From Gluconacetobacter johannae (GTDB lineage: Bacteria; Pseudomonadota; Alphaproteobacteria; Acetobacterales; Acetobacteraceae): 64,000 nt of DNA. The translations under genes and the position numbers were made by a program. Location of the stretch: NCBI RefSeq assembly GCF_014174305.1, contig NZ_JABEQH010000012.1:1-64000 (forward strand). Direction: 5' to 3'. Of this stretch, positions 17,900 to 26,775 are shown one piece after another. The stretch's first letter is position 1, and the number at the start of each line of letters is the position of its first letter. Below the pieces are notes generated by a model, which saw nothing but the letters and a program-made list of their open reading frames with translations, ran no database searches and was not told the origin of the DNA.

Positions 17900-18304
17900 T
17901 CAGAGACCGCCCGTCAGCATGTTGGCGACATTGGCCCGGCTGGTCTGGCCCAGCGCGTTCAACTGGCTGCGCCCGGCGGTCCCGGCGTCACGCAGGCGGT
18001 TCATCTGCTGGCCCGGCAGGGCGCGGGCGCCGTTGACCGCGTCGCGGCCATTCTGCACCTGCTGCTGCACACCCTGGACCCGCTGCTGCACGCCCTGGGT
18101 CGCCCCGTCGCGATAGGCCTGCGCCCGGCTGTTCAGGCAGTTCTCGCGCTGCGACAGGCGGCCAGCGACGTCCCAGCTTGGCGTCGCGCTGTTCCCCGCG
18201 CAGGCCGCGTCCGCCGATGCGGCGCGCGCACCGGTGGCCGCGAAGGGCGCGCCGGCGACAAGGCCGGCCAGGGTCAGGGCAAGGAAAGAGGTCCGGGACA
18301 TCAT
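17900..18304 (-). CDS. Small exported protein, Gln-rich, function unknown
   Basis: This 134-residue protein starts MMSRTSFLALTLAGLVAGAP, a clear signal peptide likely cleaved near ARA-AS. The mature part has two cysteines (DAACAGN and RENCLN), which may form a disulfide. A glutamine-rich helical section follows (GVQQRVQGVQQQVQ). I do not recognise a family. The double ATG at 18304/18301 gives the signal peptide. A longer frame back to 18511 runs through a repeat element and is rejected. Confidence 0.72.
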   Translation of the reverse strand: MMSRTSFLALTLAGLVAGAPFAATGARAASADAACAGNSATPSWDVAGRLSQRENCLNSRAQAYRDGATQGVQQRVQGVQQQVQNGRDAVNGARALPGQQMNRLRDAGTAGRSQLNALGQTSRANVANMLTGGL

Positions 18305-18417
18305 CGAATAAGGCTTCCGTTCAGTGTCGATACCGGATCGGACCATGCCGCCGTGGCGACAATAGGTCCACGGTATGGCAGAACCGGGCCAGCCGCATGG
18401 GTCGGCAAAACCGCCCG

Positions 18418-18555
18418 AAACGCGGTTTGCCGAGCGAGAGTGCCGCAAAGCGGCACGCCCGGCGTGTGTTTCCGAGCATCGGAGCGGAGCGGCCTTGATG
18501 GCCGTGAGCACCGAAGCGCAGGAAACGCGCGTCGGATCGCCGGCAAAATGCGTTT
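18418..18555. repeat. Family B palindromic element, copy 1
   Basis: The 138-base element has outer arms AAACGCGGTTTGCCG and CGGCAAAATGCGTTT, complementary at 13 of 15 bases. An inner palindrome pairs GAGCGGCC with GGCCGTGAGC. The core, from CCCGGCGTGTGTTTCCGAGC to CGCGTCGGATCGCC, is shared with copies at 47185 and 53082. The element ends nine bases from the stop of the SDR gene. Confidence 0.85.
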
Positions 18556-18563
18556 CAACGCAC

Positions 18564-19295
18564 TCAGGCGGTCAGGCCGCCATCGATGGTCAGCGCCGTT
18601 CCGGTGATGAAGCCGGCCTTCTCGCTGGCCAGGTACGACACGAAATCCGCGATGTCGCCGGTCGTCCCGTAATGCGGCAGGGCCATGAAGCCACGGATCA
18701 GCTCCGCGCCCGCGCTGTCCGCCGGGTTCAGCTCGGTGTCGATGGGGCCGGGATGGACCACGTTCACGGTAATCCCACGAGGCCCGAGGTCCCGCGCCAG
18801 CCCACGGGCGAACCCGGCCAGCGCGGCCTTGGTGGCGGCATAGAGCGAGATATTGGCAAAGGGCGCCCGCTCGGCGAAGGCCGAGCCGATGAAGATCATC
18901 CGCCCGCCGGCGCCCATATGCCGCGCGGCCTCGATCGCTTCCAGCATCACCCCGCGCACGTTCAGGTCCAGCGTGCGGGACACCTGCTCCGCCGTCATCG
19001 CCTCGACGCCCGCATAAGGGTAGGCGCCGGCGTTGCACACCAGCACGTCGACCCGCCCGAATGCCGCCACCGCCCGCGCGATCAGGGCGCAATTGTCCTC
19101 GACCCGCCCGCTGTCGGCCTGCACCGCCATGCCCCGCCGGCCCAGGGCCGCGATATCGGCGACGACCTTCTCCGCCGCGTCGGCATTGCGGGCATAGCTG
19201 ATGACGACGTCGAACCCGTCCGCCGCCAGTTTGACGGCGATTCCCGCCCCGATGCCCCGGCTGCCCCCGGTCACGATGGCCACGCGCTGCGTCAT
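18564..19295 (-). CDS. SDR-family oxidoreductase
   Basis: This 243-residue short-chain dehydrogenase has TGGSRGIGAG for cofactor binding, NAGAYPYAG, the catalytic S in FIGSAFAER, and Y-A-A-T-K. The C-terminal GFITGTALTIDGG is also typical. The substrate cannot be told. The ATG at 19295 has GGGAGA just upstream. It is divergent from the antiporter gene across an AT-rich promoter region. Confidence 0.93.
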   Translation of the reverse strand: MTQRVAIVTGGSRGIGAGIAVKLAADGFDVVISYARNADAAEKVVADIAALGRRGMAVQADSGRVEDNCALIARAVAAFGRVDVLVCNAGAYPYAGVEAMTAEQVSRTLDLNVRGVMLEAIEAARHMGAGGRMIFIGSAFAERAPFANISLYAATKAALAGFARGLARDLGPRGITVNVVHPGPIDTELNPADSAGAELIRGFMALPHYGTTGDIADFVSYLASEKAGFITGTALTIDGGLTA

Positions 19296-19349
19296 GCTGT
19301 TCTCTCCCCTGGATTGCGGACGACGCCGACGGCGCCGTTCCAGTTCCAA

Positions 19350-19475
19350 GAGTGATACTACTGATAAAAAAAGAAGATAGTAAAATCAGTCCATTATGTT
19401 TTTACCCTCGTTAAAAATTTCATATATCCAGAATATGCATATATTAAACCTGCCCAACGACAGAACAGAAGGACA
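19350..19475. promoter_or_regulatory. AT-rich divergent promoter region with inverted repeat
   Basis: The gap between the divergent SDR and antiporter genes is far richer in A/T than its surroundings. It contains an inverted repeat, ACTGAT (19360-19365) and ATCAGT (19385-19390), centred on a run of A residues. This could be an operator shared by both genes. No regulator gene lies alongside. Confidence 0.45.
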
Positions 19476-19484
19476 GTGAACGGC

Positions 19485-20696
19485 ATGGGATTGATCGCGG
19501 ATGTGGGTTTGTTCGTTCTGGTGCCATGGCTGGCGTGGCGTCTGCTTGGACGGGTCATCCCGATCGCGGTTCTGCCCATCATCGTCGGCATCCTGCTGGC
19601 CGTCACGCAATGGCCGATCGCGCGGCTGGGCATTCCCTCGGCCTCGGGCGACGCCATCGGCTGGGTCGCGGTCCTGATCCTGGCCTTCACCGCCGGGCTG
19701 GAAATGTGGCAGCACCCCGGCGAGGACCCGAACGAGGTCCCCGTCCTCCCCGCCACCTCGCTGCCGCGCCTGCTGGGCAGCGCGCTGGTGGCGCTGGCCA
19801 TCCCGTTCGCGGTCGGCAGCCTTCTGGTGCATGCCGTGCTGATGCCGCTGCCCCAATGGCGGGCGCCCAACGGCCACGACTGGATCGGGGCCATGTCGGT
19901 GGGGCTGTGCATCGCGGTCAGCGCCCTGCCGGTGCTGATCGGCATCGTGCGCGAACTGGCCCCCGCCGACCGGCCCATCGGGCAACTGGCGCTGCGGCTG
20001 GCGGTGGTGGACGACATGGCGCTGTGGACCGGGCTTGCGACATTGCAGTTCGCCGCCGACGGCGCCGCCGCCCTGCACGGCTGGCAGCGCGCGCAGTTCC
20101 TGGCCGTCCTGCTGCTGGGGGGCATGGTGGCGGTCAGCGGCTGGGCCACGCGGCGGGTGCGCCACCCGCCGCTGTGGCTGGTCTGGATGGTCCTGCCGGC
20201 CTGGCTGGCGGCGGGGTCGTGGGCCAGCATGCAACTGGGCCTGCATGAGCTGATCGGCGCCTATCTCGCCGGCGCGCTGATGCCGCCGCGCTGGGTACGC
20301 CGCCTGCCGGTGGAACAGGTGGGCACCTTCTCGCTGATCTGGCTGGCGCCGCTGTTCTTCGGCCACAGCGGCATGCACATCAACGGCCATGCCCTGACCT
20401 TCCCGTCGGTCCTGGCGTCGCTGCTGCTGGTGGTGGTGTCGATCGCGACCAAGCTGGCGGCCGTGGCGCTGTATCCGCCCGCGCCCGCGCTGTCGGGGCG
20501 GCAGAGGCTGGCGGTGGGCACGCTGCTGCAATGCAAGGGGCTGATGGAAATCGTCGCGGCGACCATCCTGCACCAGCGGGGCATGATCTCGGACTTCGCC
20601 TATGCGTCGCTGATGCTGCTGGCGGTCATCTCCACCCTGCTGACCGGACCGATGTTCCGCCTGTTCGAGGGCAGGCCGGCCCCGCGCGCGGGGTGA
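19485..20696 (+). CDS. Cation:proton antiporter (CPA2-like membrane protein)
   Basis: This is a 403-residue polytopic membrane protein with about 11-12 hydrophobic segments. The motif RLAVVDDMALW contains the paired aspartates of CPA2-type Na+(K+)/H+ exchangers, and GLHELIGAYLAGALMP is the matching second signature. It has no C-terminal RCK/TrkA domain. The ATG at 19485 has AGAAGGA about 11 bases before it; a GTG at 19476 lies too close to that site. Its role is probably pH or monovalent ion balance. Confidence 0.85.
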   Translation: MGLIADVGLFVLVPWLAWRLLGRVIPIAVLPIIVGILLAVTQWPIARLGIPSASGDAIGWVAVLILAFTAGLEMWQHPGEDPNEVPVLPATSLPRLLGSALVALAIPFAVGSLLVHAVLMPLPQWRAPNGHDWIGAMSVGLCIAVSALPVLIGIVRELAPADRPIGQLALRLAVVDDMALWTGLATLQFAADGAAALHGWQRAQFLAVLLLGGMVAVSGWATRRVRHPPLWLVWMVLPAWLAAGSWASMQLGLHELIGAYLAGALMPPRWVRRLPVEQVGTFSLIWLAPLFFGHSGMHINGHALTFPSVLASLLLVVVSIATKLAAVALYPPAPALSGRQRLAVGTLLQCKGLMEIVAATILHQRGMISDFAYASLMLLAVISTLLTGPMFRLFEGRPAPRAG

Positions 20697-20826
20697 CACC
20701 GGCCGCCGGGGCGCTCATGATGCCCCGGCCGGGCACGCCGCCCGGATCGTCCCCCAAGGTCCAGGAAGCCGCCATGCCCGCCCGTTCGCCCGCCCGTCCG
20801 TCCGCCCTCCGGCCCGCCGCCGGCCG

Positions 20827-21309
20827 ATGAGCCTGGAGTCGGTCCGCGCCTTCCTGGGCGCCCACGCGCCCGACCTCGCCATCGTCGAGCTGCCGGTGTC
20901 CACCGCCACGGTGGCCGAAGCCGCCGCCGCCCACGGCGCCGCGCCGGAGCAGATCGCCAAGACCATTTCCCTGCGCCTGGGCGAACAGGTGGTGCTGGTC
21001 GTCGCGGCGGGCACCGCCCGGCTGGACAACCGCAAGGGCAAGGCGGTGTTCGGGCAGAAGCCCCGCATGCTGGACCGCGCGGACGTCGAGGAGCTGACCG
21101 GCCACCCGGTCGGCGGGGTCTGCCCGTTCGGGCTGAAGCAGGCCCTGCCCGTCTATTGCGACATGTCGCTGCGCGCCTTCGACGAGGTGATCCCCGCCGC
21201 CGGCGCGATCAACAGCGCCGTCCGCCTGTCGCCCGAGCGCCTGGCCACCCTGACCGGCGCCCAATGGGTGGACGTCTGCCAGACGCCCGACGGACAAAGC
21301 GCGGGCTGA
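20827..21309 (+). CDS. YbaK/EbsC-family aminoacyl-tRNA deacylase
   Basis: This 160-residue protein of the YbaK/ProX editing fold has VAEAAAAHGAAPEQIAKTI, LDNRKGKAVFGQ with the conserved lysine, and GGVCPFGLK. Such proteins hydrolyse mischarged tRNAs, for example Cys-tRNA-Pro or Ala-tRNA-Pro. The exact specificity cannot be read off. It is the only gene in its short unit. Confidence 0.88.
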   Translation: MSLESVRAFLGAHAPDLAIVELPVSTATVAEAAAAHGAAPEQIAKTISLRLGEQVVLVVAAGTARLDNRKGKAVFGQKPRMLDRADVEELTGHPVGGVCPFGLKQALPVYCDMSLRAFDEVIPAAGAINSAVRLSPERLATLTGAQWVDVCQTPDGQSAG

Positions 21310-21310
21310 C

Positions 21311-21586
21311 CTACCGCACGACCAGCGTGGGCGGCGGAATCTCCACCGGCTGGGGCGCGGCCAGCGGAACCACGATGGGCGGGGCCGGCGGCGTCCGCCG
21401 CGCGGTCTTCACCACAGCCACGGGGATGGCCGTGAACCCCGATGCATGATGCACGGGCGCGCGCCGCGTCAGCCCCCAGAACAGGGCGACGTACAGGACG
21501 GCGAGGCCGGCGAGGACGCCGATCTTCAGCGACCGTGGCTTCGGCAGTTCGGGCATGCCCGACCGCGCGTGGGGACGAAACTGCAT
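21311..21586 (-). CDS. Small single-pass membrane protein with proline-rich tail
   Basis: From the ATG at 21586 this is a 91-residue protein with one membrane segment (LKIGVLAGLAVLYVALFWGL) and a short periplasmic tail rich in proline and valine. The layout recalls a very small TonB-like or cell-envelope linker, but no TonB C-terminal domain is present. An alternative ATG at 21556 gives MPELPKPRS. It converges with the ybaK-like gene and is divergent from the Ivy-like gene. Confidence 0.6.
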   Translation of the reverse strand: MQFRPHARSGMPELPKPRSLKIGVLAGLAVLYVALFWGLTRRAPVHHASGFTAIPVAVVKTARRTPPAPPIVVPLAAPQPVEIPPPTLVVR

Positions 21587-21695
21587 GTTAATCATTCTAA
21601 ACCAGATGGGTGTCATGTCGAGGCGCCGATTCATCCATCATCCGCGTCCGCCCGCCGGACACGCCAGAGGAAACGCCAGAGGAAACGCCAACGCC

Positions 21696-22199
21696 ATGAT
21701 CCATCCGCCGTCCCGTCGCCCATCCGCCGTCACGCTGCTGCTTCCGGCGCTGCTGCTCCTGGCGGCGGCCCTGCCGGCGGCGACCCGCGCCGCCGCACCG
21801 CCGCAGACGGCCGACCTGCTGCTGTCCGCGCCCTACCGGCAGGCCTATGCCGCCATGGTGCGCTATCCGGACTGGGTCCGCAGCGGACACGCCACCTCGT
21901 CGCCCAGCACGCAGGTGACGCTGGACGGGCAGACCTACACGCTGGGCCACCTGTGCAAGCCGCATGACTGCGGCAACAACCAGCTCGACATCGTCTTCGC
22001 GCCGGGGGCCGCATCGGCATGGGGCCTGCTGCACACCCGCGCCGACGAACGGCAGCCCTTCCTGCAAAGCTGGCTGGGCGCGCCCGATGCCCGGATCCAG
22101 GGCCTGCTGAACCGGGCCTACGCGGCCAACAACCCCGACACAGCCCCTGACCCCGGTCGCGGCGGCCACCCTTTCCCGGCCGGCCGGTTCCTGCCATAG
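21696..22199 (+). CDS. Ivy-type lysozyme inhibitor
   Basis: This 167-residue exported protein has a signal peptide (LLLPALLLLAAALPAATRAAA) and an Ivy-like domain. The key loop C87-K-P-H-D-C92 is the lysozyme-inhibiting loop of the Ivy family, which plugs the active site of C-type lysozyme. WLGAPDARIQGLLNRAYAA ends the domain. It would protect peptidoglycan from host or self lytic enzymes in the periplasm. The ATG at 21696 has AGAGGAAA upstream. Earlier frame positions overlap the divergent gene. Confidence 0.85.
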   Translation: MIHPPSRRPSAVTLLLPALLLLAAALPAATRAAAPPQTADLLLSAPYRQAYAAMVRYPDWVRSGHATSSPSTQVTLDGQTYTLGHLCKPHDCGNNQLDIVFAPGAASAWGLLHTRADERQPFLQSWLGAPDARIQGLLNRAYAANNPDTAPDPGRGGHPFPAGRFLP

Positions 22200-22324
22200 T
22201 CCGGCCCGATCCCGCGGCGTCGCCTCCTTGGCCTGACGCCTCCCCACGAAGGGTCCGGGATCGTCGTCGATCCGCCCCCTCGGGGGCGTTCGCGCCAGTG
22301 GAACAGCCAGGTGGAATAGCCAGA

Positions 22325-22828
22325 GTGCCGATTACACATCCCGTCCGTCTCGCCGCCCTGCTCCTGTCATGCTGCCTGCTCCCGGCCGCGGCGATGGCGC
22401 AGGACGACGGCGGGGACGGCCAGAGCGGCAGCCGCGCCGCCAGCGTCCAGTTGCAGAAGGATGTCGCGGTCCTGCAAGCCAATCCCGACGCCGCCAGCTC
22501 CGCCTGCCTCGATGCCCTGAAGGAACTGCACAAGACGCAGGACATGGTCGCCGCCGAGGAATCCCGTACCAAGGACCCCGACCTGGAGGTCGCGCGGGAC
22601 GTGCTGGAAACCGATTTCGAAAGCGCCGCGCAGGCCTGCGCCCCCGATGCGGCCGCCCTGTGCGACAAGGGCGGCACGTCGCCCGCCCCCGCCATGGCCA
22701 AAGCCTGCGCCGCCCTGCAAACCGCCTCCCGCACCCCCGGCGGCGACGACGAAGACGACGAGGCAGGCAGCGGGGGCGGGGGCGGCCATCATCGCCGTCA
22801 TCATGGCGACGCGGACGACGGGTCCTGA
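22325..22828 (+). CDS. Exported protein with Asp/Gly/His-rich C-terminus
   Basis: The protein has a signal peptide (LAALLLSCCLLPAAAMAQ) and about 140 mature residues. It has four conserved-looking cysteines (SACLD, AQACAP, AALCDKG, AKACAAL) and a low-complexity tail with acidic residues, glycines and the cluster GGHHRRHHGD, a possible metal-binding stretch. I do not recognise a family. GTG 22325 follows AGGTGGA; ATG 22298 would add nine residues. A family A repeat starts right after the stop. Confidence 0.65.
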   Translation: MPITHPVRLAALLLSCCLLPAAAMAQDDGGDGQSGSRAASVQLQKDVAVLQANPDAASSACLDALKELHKTQDMVAAEESRTKDPDLEVARDVLETDFESAAQACAPDAAALCDKGGTSPAPAMAKACAALQTASRTPGGDDEDDEAGSGGGGGHHRRHHGDADDGS

Positions 22829-22831
22829 GGA

Positions 22832-22948
22832 AGGTCGGGCTCCGCCCGAACCCGGCAAGGGCCTCGGCCCTTGCATCCCATTCGATTCTAAAGTCCTGGG
22901 TTTCCAAAGGGCTACGCCCTTTGGTGGGTCAAGGGCAAAGCCCTTGCC
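22832..22948. repeat. Family A palindromic repeat, copy 4
   Basis: It has the same four-hairpin order as the copy at 17766: GGTCGGGCTCCGCCCGAAC, GCAAGGGCCTCGGCCCTTGC, CCAAAGGGCTACGCCCTTTGG, CAAGGGCAAAGCCCTTG. It fills the convergent gap before opgH. The two copies are nearly identical over 115 bases. Confidence 0.9.
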
Positions 22949-22954
22949 TTGCCG

Positions 22955-25132
22955 TCAGGCCAGCCCCCGCAGGCGGTCCAGCCCCTCGCGGCTGGCCAGG
23001 ATCGCCGCCTTCTCGCCACGGGTCAGCGACCGGATCGCGGCGTCGCGCGCCGTGCCTTCCTCCAGCTTCACCAGCCCGACCAGCAGATCCGGGTTGATCG
23101 GGTCGCCGCGCCGGCGGGGCGGCGGCAGCATGGCGCGATGCGCCGCCATCAGCACCGGGTCGGCCAGCAGCAGATGCGCCCCGTCGCCCGCCGGCGGCGC
23201 CGGCGGCAGGGCGGCGACGGCCGCGGCCGCCCGGCGCAGGATGTCGGGGGGCGCGGTCTCCTCGGGGATCAGCAGCAGCCCGGCGCGGCGGAAGGCCTGG
23301 CCCACCGCACGGCTGCCGGTCAGCGCCGCCAGCGGAATGGCGAAGGCCAGCCCCAGCAGCACCGGCGTCATCCACAGGAACAGCGGGATCGAGACGGTCC
23401 ACGCGCAGCCGCCCAGCACCAGGCCGAACAGCGTATAGCGCCAGTACGACCGCACGATGTCGCCGAACGGCGTCCCGCCGTCGTCGCGCCGCTGCGCGTT
23501 CCATCCGGAATCCTGCCCCATCAGGATGGACAGCACGCCCGAGGTCTGGATCAGCATCGCCACCGGGGCGACCAGCCCGCCGATCAGCGTTTCCACCACG
23601 ATCGACGCCGCCGCCCGCGCCGCCCCGCCGCAGCCCTGCCGCGACGCACGGTCGAACAGCAGGGCCACATAGGCCATCAGCTTGGGCGCCAGCAAAATCG
23701 CCATCGTGCCGATGAACACGTATTTCGCCTGCTCGGGATCGACATGCGGCCAGTGGGGATAAAGCGACTTGGTGTCGCCGAAATATTCCGGCTTCTCGAA
23801 GCGCGACTGCAGCGAGATCAGGATGCCCGCCAGCAGGAACACCAGCCACATCGGCGAGGTCACGTACGACCCGATCCCCATCAGCATGTGCATGCGGCTG
23901 ACCCAGTGCAGGCCGCGCGCCGACACCACCTTGGCATGCTGCAGGTTGCCCTGGCACCAGCGCCGGTCACGAATCGCGATATCGGTCAGCGACGGCGGGC
24001 TTTCCTCGTACGATCCCGCCAGCCCCGGCACCATATGGATCGCCCAGCCGCCGCGCCGCATCAGGGCGGCCTCGACGAAATCGTGGCTCAGGATGTGGCC
24101 GCCGAACGGCTTGCGCCCCGGCAGATGCGGCAGGCCGGCCTGCTCGGCAAAGGCGCGGGTGCGGATGATGGCATTATGGCCCCAGTAATTGCCCTCCGCC
24201 CCATGCCACCAGGCGATGCCATGCGCGATCAGCGGGCCATAGACCCGGCCGGCGAACTGCTGCATCCGCGCGAACAGGGTGGTGCCGTTGACGATTTCCG
24301 GCAGGGTCTGGATCAGCGCCACGCCGGGGTGGCGCTCCATGGCGGCGGCGATCCGCACCACGGCCTCGCCCGCCATCAGGCTGTCGGCGTCCAGCGTCAC
24401 CATCTGCGGATAGGCGCCGCCGAAGCGCCGCACCCATTCGGCGATGTTGCCGGCCTTGCGCTCGGTATTGACCGGGCGGCGGCGGTAGAAGATCCGGCCA
24501 TGCCCGCCCGTCGCATCGCGCAGCGCCAGGAACGCGGCTTCCTCCTCGACCCAGATGTCCGGATTGGTGGTGTCCGACAGGATGAAGAAATCGAACGCCT
24601 CCAGCCGCCCGGTCGCCGCCAGGCTGTCATACATCGCCCGCAACCCGGCCATCACGCGGCCGGGGCTTTCGTTATAAGTCGGCATCAGCAGGGCGGTGCG
24701 GGTGGACAGCGCCGGCAGCGGCCCCTCGCGCGACACCCCCAGCCCCATGCCCCCCTGCCGCAGCAGCGAGACGAACCCGCCCACCGCCGAGGTGAAGGCC
24801 AGCGCGATCCACTGGAACAGCAGCACGAACAGCACCAGCAGGACCACGCCCAGGGTCGAGACCCCCATCGAGTTCAGCACGCGGTTCATCTCGTACGCGC
24901 CATAGCCGGTCAGCAGGCACGCCGACCCGATGACCGCCAGCCGCCGCAGCGCGATCATCGCCGGTTCGGTCAGCGGAACGCGGCCGCGCCCGTGCGTGTC
25001 CGGCGCGGCGGACAGCGACTGCACCGCCATGTCCATCGGCGATTCGTCCGGCAGGGCGCGGAAACCGCCCGGTCGGGCGGCGCGCAGGCTGTCCGGCAGG
25101 GCGGGCTCTAGGGCGTCCATCGGTAGGTCCAT
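22955..25132 (-). CDS. opgH: Glucans biosynthesis glucosyltransferase H
   Basis: This is a 725-residue inner-membrane GT2 glucosyltransferase that makes the beta-glucan backbone of osmoregulated periplasmic glucans from UDP-glucose. Several membrane segments flank a cytosolic catalytic domain containing LMPTYNESPGRV, TLDADSLMAGEAVV and the RDRRWCQGNLQHAK motif (QxxRW-type). Its start overlaps the opgG 3' end by 25 bases, so the pair forms an operon opgG-opgH. An in-frame ATG four codons later is equally possible. A 720-residue frame on the other strand is a shadow. Confidence 0.95.
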   Translation of the reverse strand: MDLPMDALEPALPDSLRAARPGGFRALPDESPMDMAVQSLSAAPDTHGRGRVPLTEPAMIALRRLAVIGSACLLTGYGAYEMNRVLNSMGVSTLGVVLLVLFVLLFQWIALAFTSAVGGFVSLLRQGGMGLGVSREGPLPALSTRTALLMPTYNESPGRVMAGLRAMYDSLAATGRLEAFDFFILSDTTNPDIWVEEEAAFLALRDATGGHGRIFYRRRPVNTERKAGNIAEWVRRFGGAYPQMVTLDADSLMAGEAVVRIAAAMERHPGVALIQTLPEIVNGTTLFARMQQFAGRVYGPLIAHGIAWWHGAEGNYWGHNAIIRTRAFAEQAGLPHLPGRKPFGGHILSHDFVEAALMRRGGWAIHMVPGLAGSYEESPPSLTDIAIRDRRWCQGNLQHAKVVSARGLHWVSRMHMLMGIGSYVTSPMWLVFLLAGILISLQSRFEKPEYFGDTKSLYPHWPHVDPEQAKYVFIGTMAILLAPKLMAYVALLFDRASRQGCGGAARAAASIVVETLIGGLVAPVAMLIQTSGVLSILMGQDSGWNAQRRDDGGTPFGDIVRSYWRYTLFGLVLGGCAWTVSIPLFLWMTPVLLGLAFAIPLAALTGSRAVGQAFRRAGLLLIPEETAPPDILRRAAAAVAALPPAPPAGDGAHLLLADPVLMAAHRAMLPPPRRRGDPINPDLLVGLVKLEEGTARDAAIRSLTRGEKAAILASREGLDRLRGLA

Positions 25133-26655
25133 TGTTCGGAAACCGGTCCGGCGTCATTGGCCAGCACGCAGGTCAGCTCCGCGATCCTGGCATCGCCGGG
25201 GGCGAATTCAAACGTCGTGCGCCAGCCGTGGATGTTGGGGTTGGGTTCGACCACGACGTTGCGGATCGTTCCCGCCGAACTGCTGGGCACCAGATGGAAC
25301 TTGGCGTCGGCGGGCAAATTGTCGAACGGCGCGCCGGTGAAGTCGATGTCGAAGAACCGCGCGGCAGGGTCGTCGGTCACCGCGCCCACGCGGGTGGCCG
25401 CCACACGGGCCAGCTTGGTCGGCCACGGCGTATCCCATCCCCAGTACATGCGATAGGTGAAGGCATATTCCCGCCCCGCCGCCAGCCCGCCCTTGGGCCG
25501 CCAGAACGACACGATATTGTCGTTGACCTCGTTCGGCGTCGGAATTTCCACCAGGTCCACCGAACCCGCGCCCCAGTCGCCCACCGGCTCGATCCACAGC
25601 GACGGCCGCTTTTCGTAGTTCAGCGCCAGGTCCTGGAAATCGGCGAAGGCGCGCTTGCGCTGCATCAGGCCGAACCCGCGCACCGAAATATCGGCAAAGG
25701 CCGAGAACTGCAGGTCCTGCGGGTTACGCAGCGGCCGCCACAACTGCTGGTCGCTGCCGGTCCAGATCGACAGGGCCTCGCTGTCGTGGGCGGCCGGACG
25801 CCAGTCATCGACATGGTTGCGGTCGTTGGCGTCGAAATAGAACATGCCCGTCAGCGGCGCGATGCCCGGCTCGGCGATCGCGGTGCGCGGATACAGGTAG
25901 GACTGCACGTCGAAGGTGGTCATGTCCCCCGGACGGATGGTGAAGCGGAAGGCCCCGGCCACCGACGGGCTGTCCAGCAGCGCATGCAGCACCACGGAAT
26001 CGACGCCCGGCTGGGGCTTTTCCAGCCAGTAGGCGCGGAACAGCGCGAATTCCTCGCCCTTCGGGTTGCCGGTGCCGTCGGCGAAGCCGCGCGCCGACAG
26101 GCCGTAGTTCTGGCCCTTCGCCACCGCCCGGAAATAGGATGCGCCCAGGAAGACGCAGAACTCCTCCATCACGCCGGGGGTGTTGATGGCGTAGCGCAGG
26201 CGCAGCCCGGCAAAGCCCAGGTCGTCCGTCACCCGCAGCCTGGGGTCGCCGTAGCTGAACAGGTCGGGGGTATAGGCCACCGCCGCCGACTTGCCGTCCA
26301 CCACCTCGTAGATTTCGATGCGCGGGCGATAGAGGAAGCCGCGCGGAAAGAACTCGACGTCGAATTCCAGGTTCTGCCCATGCCACAGCGCCTGCTCCGG
26401 CCGGTAGGCGATCGCGCGGTACTGGTCGAAATTCAAATTGTCGATCGCCGCCGGCAGGGTCTGGTCGGGCGCGCGATAAGGGCGCTGGGACAAATGTTCG
26501 GCGATCTGCCGCACCGTGCTGTCATCGAACGCGCCCACCGCCGACGACGCGACCGGCGCCTCCGCCGCGCGGGCCGCCCCCGTCCGCGCGGCGCTCCCCA
26601 GCAGCGACAGCAGGGATACGCCCGCACCGGCTTTCACGAGATCGCGTCTGAACAT
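25108..26655 (-). CDS. opgG: Periplasmic glucan biosynthesis protein OpgG/OpgD family
   Basis: This 515-residue periplasmic protein acts with OpgH in assembling or branching osmoregulated glucans. The N-terminus MFRRDLVKAGAGVSLLSLLG has a twin arginine followed by a hydrophobic stretch, so Tat export is likely. This is the feature of the OpgD branch more than the Sec-exported OpgG branch. The MdoG domain starts at about 45 (DSTVRQIAEHLSQRPY). A GGGGAGCAAGG site precedes the ATG. The choice between opgG and opgD as name is uncertain; the operon with opgH suggests the OpgG role. Confidence 0.92.
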   Translation of the reverse strand: MFRRDLVKAGAGVSLLSLLGSAARTGAARAAEAPVASSAVGAFDDSTVRQIAEHLSQRPYRAPDQTLPAAIDNLNFDQYRAIAYRPEQALWHGQNLEFDVEFFPRGFLYRPRIEIYEVVDGKSAAVAYTPDLFSYGDPRLRVTDDLGFAGLRLRYAINTPGVMEEFCVFLGASYFRAVAKGQNYGLSARGFADGTGNPKGEEFALFRAYWLEKPQPGVDSVVLHALLDSPSVAGAFRFTIRPGDMTTFDVQSYLYPRTAIAEPGIAPLTGMFYFDANDRNHVDDWRPAAHDSEALSIWTGSDQQLWRPLRNPQDLQFSAFADISVRGFGLMQRKRAFADFQDLALNYEKRPSLWIEPVGDWGAGSVDLVEIPTPNEVNDNIVSFWRPKGGLAAGREYAFTYRMYWGWDTPWPTKLARVAATRVGAVTDDPAARFFDIDFTGAPFDNLPADAKFHLVPSSSAGTIRNVVVEPNPNIHGWRTTFEFAPGDARIAELTCVLANDAGPVSEQWTYRWTP

Positions 26656-26775
26656 CCTTGCTCCCCGGTCGCCGCATAATCCGGCCCGTCCTGTCGTTTC
26701 ATCGTCTTGTCATGACAATAGGCCCATCCCGACGGACGGACAATCACGCCACATACAGCGCGCCCTGTGGCCTTT

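Noticed and set aside
18305-18511. N-terminal extension of the exported protein at 17900
   Set aside because: It reads through a family B repeat and would bury the signal peptide.
22949-25111. 720-residue forward frame over opgH
   Set aside because: It is antisense to opgH and lacks any domain. Long open antisense frames arise from codon bias.
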